A DNA stretch of 35,598 bases from Ornithinibacillus gellani (GCF_003730295.1 NZ_QTSZ01000024.1:1-35598), one strand, 5' to 3'; numbered from the stretch's first letter, positions 17,500 through 26,941 are shown. The notes: a model not told the origin generated them from the sequence alone. Translations and numbers: made by a program.

Positions 17500-19080
17500 G
17501 TGAAAATAAAAAGGAGAAAACTATTTATCACCATGTTAGCTTTCATTTTAATGGTTCCTTCTATGCCAATCCATGTCTTGGCAGCAAATACAACTGATAC
17601 TTCGGATGAGATTTATACTGAAGATTTTTCCAATCAGGATTTAACAGGATGGGAAAAAGATCTCGGTGCAGGTCGTTTTGAGGTTGTTAACGAACAACTG
17701 GAAATGGAAACAGATGGTTGGGTAGCGGGTTCAATTGATTATCAACAGTATCATAATACCAAGGCACCTGAATTCAAGAACGCACGTCTATCGATGGATA
17801 TTACTGTGAAAAATAGCCATGGACGTTTCGGTATTGTGTATCGTCATATAGATGCACAAAATTATGATTATATCGGCTATGATGTTGGTGGCAAATGGAT
17901 TCGAGCAGAAGTAAGAAATGGTAAGAAAACTGAAAAGGAATTACCGGTTAAATTAAATGTAGATAATAAGAAGATTAGATTTTCCATGGAATATGTGAAT
18001 GAAAATATACAAGTAATTGTGGATGATACTGAATTGTATAATGGTCCTCATACTGATAACGATGCAGGCCACTTTGGTTTAAGAACATGGGGTTACACAG
18101 ACAACTATGCTTTTATACAGGTAGATAATATTGAATATGAAAAACTCCGTGAAAACGAACAAACAGAAGATGGACATTATTTAGTTTCCTTTAAAGACGA
18201 AGATCACACAGGTGGTTGGGGTAAAGTAGCTGGTAACGGAACGATGGAATATAAAGACCAGGCTATGAACTTTGCTGCTGATGGAAACACAATTTATGCT
18301 GATGCTTATTCACCGAATATGGAAAATGGATTTGTCGAATTTGAGGTGACTCCGAAAACATCAGGACGTATGGGATTTTTATTCCGATTTAATGGTGAGA
18401 ATGACTTTGCAGGATTCGGCTATGATGTGGGAGGAAGCTGGCAATATATTACTGGAAACGGGAAATATGGTGAAGTAGGTAATAAAGGATTGAAGGCTGG
18501 CGAAAAAAATACAGTAAGAATCGAATTTATAAATGATAATTATCGATTAACTGTAAATGGTGATGAAGTATTTAATGGCCCGATTGATGCTTTCAGTACA
18601 AAAGCTGGTAAAGCAGGAATTCGTACATGGGGCTATGGTTCAGGCGATACCCAGGGACAACTGGATCTTCATAAAATGGTTATGGGCGAATTCAGTGGTG
18701 TTTCATTAACACCAAGTTCAGCAATAGTCCGTACTGGAGATGCTGGTTTATACGATATTAATATTAAAATAAGTGAAACGAATAATGCATTATCGAAAGT
18801 TACGCATGAAGGAAAAGCATTAGAAGCTGGAAAAGATTATGCTATAAATGATGCTGCAACACGTTTAACCCTTAAAAAGGAGTACATTAAATCTCTTCAA
18901 AAAGACACAGATTCTCAAACGAAAGTAATTTTGGAATATGAAGATGGATTTAAAGCAGAATTCCCAATTACGGTTTTGGCAACACCGCAAGCAAGTGATG
19001 AGCTGTATGTAAAAGACTTCACTAAAAATATGGATGGAATCAAAACCGTTAATGCCCCGAAGTCGCATGCCCCAGCGTGA
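17500..19080 (+). pseudogene. Secreted carbohydrate-binding-type protein, 3'-truncated at a minisatellite
   Basis: A 526-residue frame from GTG 17500 behind AGAGGCGGAG. Residues 1-28 are a signal peptide (KIKRRK, hydrophobic core, cleavage near VLA-AN). Two similar LamG/DUF1080-like beta domains follow (about 38-215 and 230-398), sharing GRxGFxxRxxxxxxYxxxGYDVGGxW and GLRTWGY/GIRTWGY. Then comes an X2-type Ig-like module (about 405-495, LTPSSAIVRTGDAG...). A new domain begins at DELYVKDFTKNMDGI, but after 19059 the DNA is a 21-bp repeat array and the frame stops at 19078. Such domain sets normally precede a glycoside hydrolase or more binding modules, so the catalytic part has probably been lost (inference). 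The substrate is unknown. Confidence 0.72.
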
Positions 19081-19222
19081 AAGTCGCATGCCTATGCCCC
19101 GAAGTCGCATGCTCTAGCGTGAAAGTCGCATGCCTATGCCCGGAAGTCGCATGCCCATGCCCGGAAGTCGCATGCTCTTGCGTGAAAGTCGCATGCCCCA
19201 GCGTGAAAGTCGCATGCCCCAA
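19060..19222 (+). repeat. 21-bp minisatellite, eight units
   Basis: AAGTCGCATG recurs at 19060, 19081, 19102, 19123, 19144, 19165, 19186 and 19207, exactly every 21 bases. The second half of each unit varies between CCCCAGCGTGA, CTCTAGCGTGA/CTCTTGCGTGA and CCTATGCCCCG/CCCATGCCCGG types. It is far richer in GC than the neighbours and each unit contains the palindrome GCATGC. It directly interrupts the secreted-protein gene. The rest of the gap to 19483 shows nothing recognisable. It is not a CRISPR array: there are no unique spacers. Confidence 0.95.
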
Positions 19223-19483
19223 GATAAAACATCTTTAAGATTAGTGCTCATAAATGAAAAAGTGTAACTGCTAAACTAAAATGTTCATTTTTACTTGACG
19301 GTTACATTAGCCCAATCCATTTTCTTTTATTGTTAGTTAGTAGAAATCTGTCGATGGAATGAATAAAAAGACCTACCCCCCTTCCTATTAAATGGTGATA
19401 AATTAAAAGAGCCACATATTAAAATAATCCCTATTATCTATGATAACCTAATCTATAAATTTGCAGTGAGAGGTGTATAATCA

Positions 19484-20342
19484 ATGGCTGACTTTTGGGG
19501 AAATCACGTACTAGATGGCTATGAGTTGGATCCGCTAGATGATAAAACGATAGAAAAAGTAGAAAGGAAATTGGGTATCAAATTCCCAGTTTCTTATATA
19601 AATCTACTTAAAGAGAAGAACGGGGGGGGAGTTAAAATGTAATCGCTATCCATATGTTTACGAACAAGATATCGATGAGGAGAACCCAGAGGAAAATGCT
19701 GATTTAAACATTGATTTTCTGTATGGTATCAGTACAAAGAAAAGTGAAGGTGTTTTGGAATCAATCTATCTCATTAAAGAGTGGGAACTTCCAAAAGATA
19801 TTGTCATTATAAGTGATAACGCAGGCGAAAGATTTATTGCATTTGATTATCGTCAAACCAAAACGAACCCTCCAATTATCTTAATTGATATGGAGATGGA
19901 ATTCGAAGATGTCATCGCCACCAACTTTGAGGAACTTCTAAGCAAGTTATATGAAGATGAAGACGATGGATCAAACGATTTAACAAAGCTTGATAAATTT
20001 CACGATAGCTATACGCATGAGGAAGCAGAAAAATTCTTCAAAACGGACAAAGTAGGTATTATACAAGAAGCATTGGAATATTTTTGCAGTCACGATGATT
20101 CAACCTGGTTACTTACGAATATGGAGCAGTTAGTTCATTCGAAGAAGGCTGACTTTGCACCTCATGCTGTTGCGGAAGTCTTGTATAAGTTTATTGAGTC
20201 AAAATACGCCATGGAGAGTTCTGAAAACAAAGCGTTAGTGTGGCGTGTAATTAAGCAATTATCTAAACACTCTGATCCAGAAATTCCAAGGTATGCTAAA
20301 AAGCTACAAATGTTAGTTGATAGTAAAAAGAATAGAGGGTAG
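19484..20342 (+). pseudogene. SMI1/KNR4 (SUKH) family protein, frameshifted in a G8 tract
   Basis: ATG 19484 (AGAGGTG upstream) opens MADFWGNHVLDGYELDPL and continues with TIEKVERKLGIKFPVSYINLLKEKNGG, the SUKH fold entry helix. After eight G residues (19622-19629) the frame stops at TAA 19641. Removing one G gives NGGELKCNRYPYVYEQDID..., which continues into GISTKKSEGVLESIYLIKEWELPKDIVIISDNAGERFIAFDYR and a helical C-terminal extension, about 285 aa in all. SUKH proteins are widespread immunity proteins against contact-dependent or polymorphic toxins. No toxin gene is adjacent. The tract could be a slippage switch, a recent mutation or a sequencing error. Confidence 0.85.
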
Positions 20343-20441
20343 GTATTTCCCTACATTGTGCTACGGTTGAAGTTCAATCCGCCGTAGCAGCCCATACCTA
20401 TAATAGTGAAATTAGCCACGTAAAGAAGGTGGAAATTTTGC

Positions 20442-20590
20442 ATGAATAAAAGAATGAACAATTTAAATGTTTTTACGTTTTCTATTATGTTACTTTTTCT
20501 GTCTGTTAGTCCCCTTTAGCCCAAGCATCTTCTATCGATTACAATTCGGCAATTCGCATTGAGGAAGCTAAGGTTTTGCCATGTTTATAG
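20442..20590 (+). pseudogene. Small secreted protein remnant, frameshifted
   Basis: ATG 20442 follows GAAGGTGG. It encodes MNKRMNNLNVFTFSIMLLFL, a signal-peptide-like segment, but stops at TAG just after SVSPL. In another frame the sequence continues LAQASSIDYNSAIRIEEAKVLPCL with an ideal signal-peptidase context (AQA-SS). One missing base near the CCCCTTT run explains both. It is either a lost small secreted protein or the start of a deleted larger one. No other feature is evident in 20343-20675 apart from a GCTACGG/CCGTAGC hairpin near 20362-20388. Confidence 0.55.
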
Positions 20591-20675
20591 ATATCGTGTT
20601 TATAAACAGCAAAGCAATCTAAATCTAGATACCTTATACTTGATGTAGAGAAAAAATATTAAGGGGAGGATTGTA

Positions 20676-21446
20676 GTGACTATTTATGAGCAGTTGATGG
20701 ATATTCTTCAAGGGAAAGAAGGACGCATTTTATCCATTAAAGAAATAAAAAGTAAATTAAGATCGAAATTTAATACAAATCCCGGCAGTATTATTCTTTC
20801 TGACTATTGCTATAATCGCTATAATAATGGAATTCTTTTTAATAAGCATCTATTTGTATATGTTAATAGAAGTACCTATAAATATGTTGGTGAAAACTAT
20901 CCTTATACTGGATTGATTTATCATAAACCAAAAGGTACAGTAGCTGAGTCTATCGTAGGTGAATGGGATAAAGGGGAACTTCATCTCTACGCTAAGGATC
21001 AGGTTGGTCAAAAAGACGCAATGGGAATATCACAAATTGAAAAATTATATGAAGAATACTTGGAAATGTTAAGATTTGAATTAAATGTACTCGGATGTAA
21101 GGCAACTGAATTGAGACATCTCATAGGGCGTTTAGGAGAATTTTTTTGTGTTCTGTATACGAAGGGTTCTTTGGCCAAAGTAACGAATCAACAGGGATTT
21201 GATGTTATAAGTGAAGGTAGAAGAATAAGTGTGAAAACAACCGCACAGGATACGGGTTTTATTTCTATTAATAAAAACACCTATGAACAATTTGATGACC
21301 TTTTCGTTGTACAGTATAAAGATGATGATTTTTCGTTAATATTTTATGGTTCCAAGGAAGAAATTCCAACACGAAAGTTATACGGAAATCATTTTGAGGT
21401 TGGTCTTGGTTCATTAAGAAAAGCATCCATTATTAAATTGTTATGA
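20676..21446 (+). CDS. Putative nuclease: DUF7225-like N-terminus and PD-(D/E)XK-like C-terminus
   Basis: A 256-aa protein. Residues 35-55 (NPGSIILSDYCYNRYNNG) match a small domain I associate with DUF7225, found in restriction-type proteins. The C-terminal part has a GRLGEFF helix (Glu155), GFDVI (Asp176) and RRISVKTTA (Lys187), the spacing of a PD-(D/E)XK nuclease core with Ser in the second acidic position. No methylase is nearby. It starts at GTG 20676, 5 bases after GGGGAGGA. Its position beside a SUKH gene in a variable region suggests a defence or modified-DNA restriction role, which is inference. Confidence 0.6.
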   Translation: MTIYEQLMDILQGKEGRILSIKEIKSKLRSKFNTNPGSIILSDYCYNRYNNGILFNKHLFVYVNRSTYKYVGENYPYTGLIYHKPKGTVAESIVGEWDKGELHLYAKDQVGQKDAMGISQIEKLYEEYLEMLRFELNVLGCKATELRHLIGRLGEFFCVLYTKGSLAKVTNQQGFDVISEGRRISVKTTAQDTGFISINKNTYEQFDDLFVVQYKDDDFSLIFYGSKEEIPTRKLYGNHFEVGLGSLRKASIIKLL

Positions 21447-21495
21447 TGGATGGACCACCTTTTAATGATTCTGTTATAACTATCCCGTTCAATAA

Positions 21496-21543
21496 AGTAA
21501 CCTTCTGATGATGCTTGATGCGCATCGGGGTGGTTGCTTTTTT
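21496..21543 (+). terminator. Rho-independent terminator after the nuclease-like gene
   Basis: GTAACC...GATG..GC TTGAT GC.CATC...GGTTGC with a seven-T tail, about 50 bases after the stop codon. Confidence 0.8.
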
Positions 21544-21703
21544 TATGTTTTCCCGAGTCATCCCTTTGTATATGAAACTGCTCCATGTTGTGACTGGGCG
21601 TTTTTTTGGTTTAGTATGGGAATCTTTATGTTTAATGCGTTTCTAGATGAGGGAAAAATATATAAAGGAAGGTTATTAAATATAAGACAAGGAGCATAAT
21701 AAA

Positions 21704-22552
21704 ATGAATAACATAAAATCTATGGTGTTAAATGACGGAAGCACTTTACCGTCTGTTGCTTTTGGAACTGTAAATGTGAAAGGGGCCCTTGGTCTTTACG
21801 ATGTGTTAAATGCCATTGAGTCGGGATACAGGTTAATTGATACGTCAACAAACTATCATAATGAAGGGATGGTTGGCGAAGCAGTGAGACGAACGGCAGT
21901 CCCGAGAGAAGAATTGATAATCAGCTCTAAACTCCCTGGTGCTGCTCATAGCTATGACGATGCCATCCAAATGATTCAGGAGACATTGTATCGTATCGGA
22001 ATTGACTATATGGATAAATACTTGATTCACTGGCCATTACCTAAACAAGATCAATACGTGGAAGCATGGCAAGCCTTAGTTGATGCACAGAAATTTGGTT
22101 TGATTAAAACCATTGGCGTGTCCAACTTCTTACCGGAGCATCTTGACCGCATTATTGAAAAAACAGGCGTCACACCCGCTACAAACCAAATTGAACGGCA
22201 TCCGTATTTTAACAATAAAGCATTAGTAAATGAAAATAAAAAGCGGGGGATTGTCACAGAAGCCTGGAGTCCTTTAGGCCGTGAAATAAATGATGTGCTC
22301 GAAAATGATACGATTATTTCACTTGCACAGAAGTACGATAAAAAACCTGCCCAAGTGATTGGACGTTGGAATATCCAAAACGATGTATTATTTGTTGTAA
22401 AGGCATCCTCTCCCCAACATCAAAAAGAAAACCTAAATCTATTTGATTTTGAACTAAGCGATGAAGATATGAAGCAAATCGACAGCTTGGATAAAGGAGA
22501 ACCCGGAAGAGTCGAAGGACAGCATCCAAATGAATATGAAGAATATGAATAA
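21704..22552 (+). CDS. Aldo/keto reductase
   Basis: A 282-aa NADPH-type oxidoreductase with the (beta/alpha)8 AKR fold. The catalytic tetrad is visible: Asp46 in RLIDTSTNYHNE, Tyr51, Lys76 in ISSKLP and His109 in YLIHWP. GVSNF, NQIERHPY and EAWSPLGR are also present. Closest in style to the AKR5/YvgN group acting on methylglyoxal and other aldehydes; the real substrate is unknown. AAGGAGC precedes the ATG. The P450 peroxygenase starts 34 bases after the stop, suggesting one operon. Confidence 0.92.
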   Translation: MNNIKSMVLNDGSTLPSVAFGTVNVKGALGLYDVLNAIESGYRLIDTSTNYHNEGMVGEAVRRTAVPREELIISSKLPGAAHSYDDAIQMIQETLYRIGIDYMDKYLIHWPLPKQDQYVEAWQALVDAQKFGLIKTIGVSNFLPEHLDRIIEKTGVTPATNQIERHPYFNNKALVNENKKRGIVTEAWSPLGREINDVLENDTIISLAQKYDKKPAQVIGRWNIQNDVLFVVKASSPQHQKENLNLFDFELSDEDMKQIDSLDKGEPGRVEGQHPNEYEEYE

Positions 22553-22586
22553 AAAAGTGCTTGAATTTTATAAAGGAGGACCATCA

Positions 22587-23864
22587 GTGAAACAGGTACC
22601 AGAAACCAAAATAAAACTAACTGAAATAAAGGATTTGATCCATCAGGGTTATCAACTTTTAGGGGAACTTCGGGAAGATGTAAATGCTCCAGTTGTTAAA
22701 GCTAAATTTTTAAATCAAGCTATTATTGCTATTTACGGGGAAGAAGCGGCTCGTATATTTTACGATGCGAAAAACTTCACACGTGAAGGTGCTATGCCGA
22801 AACCTGTTTTAAAAACGTTATTTGGTGAAGATGGAGTCCAGACCTTGGAAGGCAAGGAGCATCATCATCGTAAGCATTATTTCATGGATTTAATGAGTCC
22901 GGAAAGAATGGATGATTACCATATATTATTGGATAAGAACCTAACAGAAGCTTTAGATAAACAAGATGGTGAATTTGAATTATTTGATTTATCCAATCAA
23001 GTTTTATTTAATACCATTTGTGAGTGGTCTGGAATTCATGTAGAAAGATATGATTCGGAAACATTGGAAAAACTTGCGCGAAACCAAATCTCCATGATTA
23101 GTAGTGCAATCACTTCACCAACTGACCATCTAAAAGGGATAACTGATCGAAAGCATTCGGAAAAGTGGGCGAAAGACCTTATAAAAGAAGCTAGAGAACA
23201 TCCGGACCCTGGTAAAGAAAATCATGCATTATATGTCTTTGCAAATGCGACGGACTTAGATGGAAAGTTATTGCCAGTTGATGTGGCAGCCGTCGAATTG
23301 TTAAATATCATTCGACCAACTGTTGCACTAACGGTTTGGATGACTTTGATGGGACATGCATTATTTGCTCAAAAAAGTATTTATGAGGAATTAAAAGCTG
23401 ACTTTGATAATCTACAAGATCCTTTTATTCAGGAAATGCGTCGGTATTATCCATTTTTCCCGATGCTTCCAGCCAATGCTGTAAGAGATGTTGAAATTGA
23501 TGGATACAAGATCCCCAAAGACAGTTGGGTCGTATTAGATGTTTATGGGACCAACCATGATGAGCGGACAATCGATTCTCCAGATGCATTTGATATGAAA
23601 CGATATATTGGCAAGACGAAAGATATTTCATATGAGGAACAATACGAAATGATTGCTCAAGGTGGCGGGAAATTTAGAGAAATGCATCGCTGTGCAGGCG
23701 AATGGATTACACTTCACAGCATGCGTGTTTTTGCCGATCAGTTGGTGAATAAATATGAATTTACTGTACCGGAACAAGATTGGACGATTCCAATGGATCA
23801 ATTCCCGACTTACCCTAATAGTAAAGCCTTATTAATTAAAGATACATCATGCATACAAGCATAA
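22587..23864 (+). CDS. CYP152-type cytochrome P450 fatty-acid peroxygenase
   Basis: A 425-aa haem-thiolate enzyme of the family of B. subtilis P450-BSbeta (YbdT), which uses hydrogen peroxide to hydroxylate, or in some members decarboxylate, fatty acids. It has the short I-helix motif NIIRPTVA with Arg243 in place of the usual acid-alcohol pair, the N-terminal NFTREGAMPKPVLKTLFGEDGV block and the haem ligand Cys369 in QGGGKFREMHRCAGEW. GTG 22587 is 7 bases after AAGGAGG; the upstream ATGs overlap the reductase gene and lack ribosome sites. Co-transcription with an aldo/keto reductase suggests linked lipid or aldehyde metabolism (inference). Confidence 0.93.
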   Translation: MKQVPETKIKLTEIKDLIHQGYQLLGELREDVNAPVVKAKFLNQAIIAIYGEEAARIFYDAKNFTREGAMPKPVLKTLFGEDGVQTLEGKEHHHRKHYFMDLMSPERMDDYHILLDKNLTEALDKQDGEFELFDLSNQVLFNTICEWSGIHVERYDSETLEKLARNQISMISSAITSPTDHLKGITDRKHSEKWAKDLIKEAREHPDPGKENHALYVFANATDLDGKLLPVDVAAVELLNIIRPTVALTVWMTLMGHALFAQKSIYEELKADFDNLQDPFIQEMRRYYPFFPMLPANAVRDVEIDGYKIPKDSWVVLDVYGTNHDERTIDSPDAFDMKRYIGKTKDISYEEQYEMIAQGGGKFREMHRCAGEWITLHSMRVFADQLVNKYEFTVPEQDWTIPMDQFPTYPNSKALLIKDTSCIQA

Positions 23865-24100
23865 GACGGAAGGGCTACGCGAATCGTGCCAAATCATTGC
23901 AAATTGCTGGGTGGGGTGGGGAGCGGCTTAATAATCGCTCCCTCAAACCGTACATAGAACAGATACAACGATTATCATCTTGTACATATTATATAACGGA
24001 AGATTGCCATAATTTTTGATAGCATTTATAATGAATAGCCATAAGGAACATCATTTTAGCAGTTACAAATCTAATAAAAATGCAGGGAGAGAGAATGAAT

Positions 24101-25213
24101 ATGGCAGTTAAATTACCTTTTAAAGCCGACCATGTAGGTAGTCTACTAAGAACGGAACCTATTAAACAGGCTAGAGAAGCATATGCAAATGGGAAAATAG
24201 ACCAGGCAGCTTTGAAAGAAGTAGAGGATAAAGAGATTGAGAAACTTGTTCAAAAACAAATAGAAGTAGGACTTAAATCCATTACAGACGGTGAGTTTAG
24301 ACGTTCCTATTGGCATTTAGATTTCCTATCCGGGTTAGAAGGGGTGGAACAGTTTGAAGCATCCTATATAAATAATTTTAAAGGTGCCAAGACAAGGAAT
24401 GATGCTATTAAGGTAGTGGGCAAGGTAGGTTTTCATGATCATGATATGCTAGAACATTTTACGTTCTTACAAGACGCAGTGGAGAAATATGGTGATGGAA
24501 GCCAGATTGCTAAGTTTGCCATACCAAGTCCTAATATGTTATTCACCAGAATTCAGGGTGATGAGTATTATCATGGAGACAGAAATCAGTTTTATCAGGA
24601 TACAGTAGCAGCGTATCAAAAAGCGATTCAAGCGTTTTATGATGCAGGTTGCCGCTATTTACAATTGGATGATACTTCCTGGATTGATTTTCTTTCAGAA
24701 GAACGGATAAAAGCTGCGGTTGAAAAATTTGATATGGAAGTAGAGGATATCATTAGCACCCGTGTTCAGTGTTTAAATGATGTTCTTTCTAAAAAACCTG
24801 ATGATATGATCATTACCATGCATATTTGCCGTGGAAACTTTAAATCGACTTACATAACAAGTGGTGGATACGACCAAATATCGGATGCTATTTTTGCCGA
24901 TATTCATGTCGATGGACTCTTTTTGGAATATGATGACCAACGCTCAGGCGACTTTGAACCGCTAAAAAGTTTCAAACACGATGACAAGACGATTGTCCTC
25001 GGATTAATTACATCTAAATTTCCTGAACTGGAAGATGCAGCTGTGATTCAAGATAGAATAAATGAAGCGAGTCAAATCATTCCTTTAGAAAATCTGGCAT
25101 TAAGTCCGCAGTGTGGATTTTCCAGTACGGAGGAAGGAAATATCCTAACGGAAGAAGAACAATGGGATAAAATACGCCATACGATTAACATTGCTAATCG
25201 GGTTTGGGACTAA
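24101..25213 (+). CDS. MetE C-terminal-domain methyltransferase (YxjG/YxjH-like)
   Basis: A 370-aa, single-domain relative of cobalamin-independent methionine synthase. FKADHVGSLLR opens the protein; TDGEFRRSYWH, YLQLDDTSW, MHICRGN and SPQCGFSS follow, the last two supplying the zinc-binding His, Cys and Cys. These proteins are thought to methylate homocysteine or a related thiol with a simple methyl donor. ATG 24101 is 9 bases after GGGAGAG; ATG 24095 and 24080 are in frame. It converges with the SAM-riboswitch-controlled transporter downstream, a methionine theme, but no S-box lies upstream of this gene. Confidence 0.9.
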   Translation: MAVKLPFKADHVGSLLRTEPIKQAREAYANGKIDQAALKEVEDKEIEKLVQKQIEVGLKSITDGEFRRSYWHLDFLSGLEGVEQFEASYINNFKGAKTRNDAIKVVGKVGFHDHDMLEHFTFLQDAVEKYGDGSQIAKFAIPSPNMLFTRIQGDEYYHGDRNQFYQDTVAAYQKAIQAFYDAGCRYLQLDDTSWIDFLSEERIKAAVEKFDMEVEDIISTRVQCLNDVLSKKPDDMIITMHICRGNFKSTYITSGGYDQISDAIFADIHVDGLFLEYDDQRSGDFEPLKSFKHDDKTIVLGLITSKFPELEDAAVIQDRINEASQIIPLENLALSPQCGFSSTEEGNILTEEEQWDKIRHTINIANRVWD

Positions 25214-25235
25214 CTCGTTTGACCTAATGAAAAGT

Positions 25236-25284
25236 GAAAACCAGTTTTTCTATCGAAACTTCGTAGAAAAGCTGGTTTTATTTT
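25236..25284 (+). terminator. Rho-independent terminator of the MetE-like gene
   Basis: AAAACCAGTTTTTCTA pairs with TAGAAAAGCTGGTTTT, followed by ATTTTG, 20 bases after the stop. Confidence 0.88.
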
Positions 25285-25468
25285 GTCGCCGCATTTGTTG
25301 TGACATACTTTGAATGAAGCGGTTAAAAGCGGGATGAAAGAAGGAAAAATTTTATATTTTACATACTATTGTCTCTTCGCTGGAATCATGCGGCTCCTAT
25401 TCTATGAAGAAGCATAATAGACAATCAGCTGTTAGAAAATAGGGTGTAAATATAAGGGGAATATAGTG
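25285..25468. other. Gene-free stretch with an inverted repeat
   Basis: No gene is recognised. ATTGTCT (about 25368-25374) faces AGACAAT (about 25411-25417), with CTTC/GAAG inside. The stretch ends in a plus-strand terminator although no plus-strand gene precedes it, so a short RNA is possible. Confidence 0.3.
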
Positions 25469-25512
25469 GAAGCCCCCGCATGTTGGATAAACATACGGGG
25501 ATTTCCTTTTCA
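25469..25512 (+). terminator. Hairpin with T tract, plus-strand orientation
   Basis: GGAAGCCCCCGCATGTT pairs imperfectly with AACATACGGGGATTTCC, followed by TTTTC. It lies more than 200 bases after the previous terminator with no recognised gene between. Confidence 0.65.
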
Positions 25513-25621
25513 AATTATGGTACGCTGGGCTGGCCAAAATGAAAACGAACAGTCCTAACCAAAGTTTTGGCAAAGTTGATTATTTTTTATCCAAACATGA
25601 ATAATGGTCGTCATACATGGA

Positions 25622-26941
25622 TTACTGTGCTTTCTGATTGACTTGTGGAGTACTATGCTTTGGTCCTCTAAATAAAACCAAAATGGCGATGATTCCGCTT
25701 ATACCAATTAACATCGGATAAAAGGTAAAGGGGACGATAGATGCTGGTGTGATGGAAGCAAGCCCAGCAGCTGCCAGCATTTGACCGCCATACGGAATAA
25801 GCCCTTGCATACAGCAGGAAAATAAATCAAGAATACTAGCTGAATGTCTTGGTTGAATATCGTACTTGGTAGATATATCCTTTGCCAATGGACCTGACAT
25901 AAGAATGGCTACAGTGTTGTTCCCAGTAGAAACGTCTACTGCACTGACAAGTCCGGCAATACCGAAAGCTGCGCCTCTTCTTGATTTTATTTTACTAACA
26001 ATATAATTTAAAAGAAATTCAATTCCACCGTTATGCTTAATAATTTCTACCATACCACTGATTAAAATGGCAATCATCGCTAGGTTTTCCATTCCCATGA
26101 TTCCATCTCCAGCAATTCCTAAGTATTCAAAAAAGCCAAACGAACCATTCATTAAACCAATGATTCCGGAAAAAACAATCCCACCAATTAATACGATGAG
26201 CACATTAACTCCGAGTACAGCAATGATTAATACTGCTAAATAAGGAAGAATGGTGATGAGACTATAGGGCTGTCCATCGCTTATCGTAGTTGTTCCAGCT
26301 GGTATAAACGCAAAGATAATGGCGGTTATTATCGCTGCCGGCAAAACAATTAAAAAATTCGTCTTAAATTTATCTTTCATGTTTGCTTTTTGCGTACGGA
26401 CTGCAGCGATGGTCGTGTCAGATATCATGGATAAATTGTCGCCGAACATGGATCCGCTGATAACCGCTCCCAATGCTAAGGAAAGATTTGTTCCTGTTGA
26501 TTCGGCAATTCCAATCGCGATGGGCGCAATAGCTACAGTTGTTCCAGTTGAAGTTCCCATGGAAATGGAGATAAAGCAACTAATCACAAACAGACCAACC
26601 ATTAATAAATTTGCAGGTAGTAGAGAGGTCCCCAGGTTCACGATAGAATCTACTGCCCCTGTTGCTTTTGCTACAGATGCGAAAGCACCAGCCAAAATAA
26701 AGATAAGGGCCATTAAAATAATATTTGAATTTCCGCCACCTTTACAGAATATCTCTACTTTTTTTGCGAAGCTTTCCTGTCGGTTCATGGTCAATGCGAA
26801 TAGACTAGCAATTAAGATGGCAACAATAACGGGTATACTGCGAAAGTCTCCGGTAATAGCCGCTGTTCCCAGGTATAAAAGAATGAATACGACAAAAGGT
26901 AATAAGGCATATGGATTTCCAGCAATGTTAGTTTTTTTCAT
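25622..26941 (-). CDS. NhaC-superfamily transporter, candidate methionine transporter (MetT-like)
   Basis: A 439-aa protein with about eleven membrane segments and the NhaC-family core ISMGTSTGTTVAIAPIAIGI, SGSMFGDNLSMISDTTIAAV and a repeat-like VDVSTGNNTVAILMSGPLA. By fold alone it would be called a Na+/H+ antiporter. However, its leader holds a complete SAM-I riboswitch with terminator. As I recall, comparative genomics assigned S-box-controlled NhaC-family members (MetT) to methionine uptake, and that is the better prediction. The ATG lies after the weak site AAGTAAGTGA, 31 to 137 bases downstream of the attenuator. Confidence 0.88.
   Translation of the reverse strand: MKKTNIAGNPYALLPFVVFILLYLGTAAITGDFRSIPVIVAILIASLFALTMNRQESFAKKVEIFCKGGGNSNIILMALIFILAGAFASVAKATGAVDSIVNLGTSLLPANLLMVGLFVISCFISISMGTSTGTTVAIAPIAIGIAESTGTNLSLALGAVISGSMFGDNLSMISDTTIAAVRTQKANMKDKFKTNFLIVLPAAIITAIIFAFIPAGTTTISDGQPYSLITILPYLAVLIIAVLGVNVLIVLIGGIVFSGIIGLMNGSFGFFEYLGIAGDGIMGMENLAMIAILISGMVEIIKHNGGIEFLLNYIVSKIKSRRGAAFGIAGLVSAVDVSTGNNTVAILMSGPLAKDISTKYDIQPRHSASILDLFSCCMQGLIPYGGQMLAAAGLASITPASIVPFTFYPMLIGISGIIAILVLFRGPKHSTPQVNQKAQ

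Noticed and set aside
19060-19222. Possible CRISPR array
   Set aside because: The units are 21 bases with no unique spacers between them and no cas genes nearby; it is a minisatellite.
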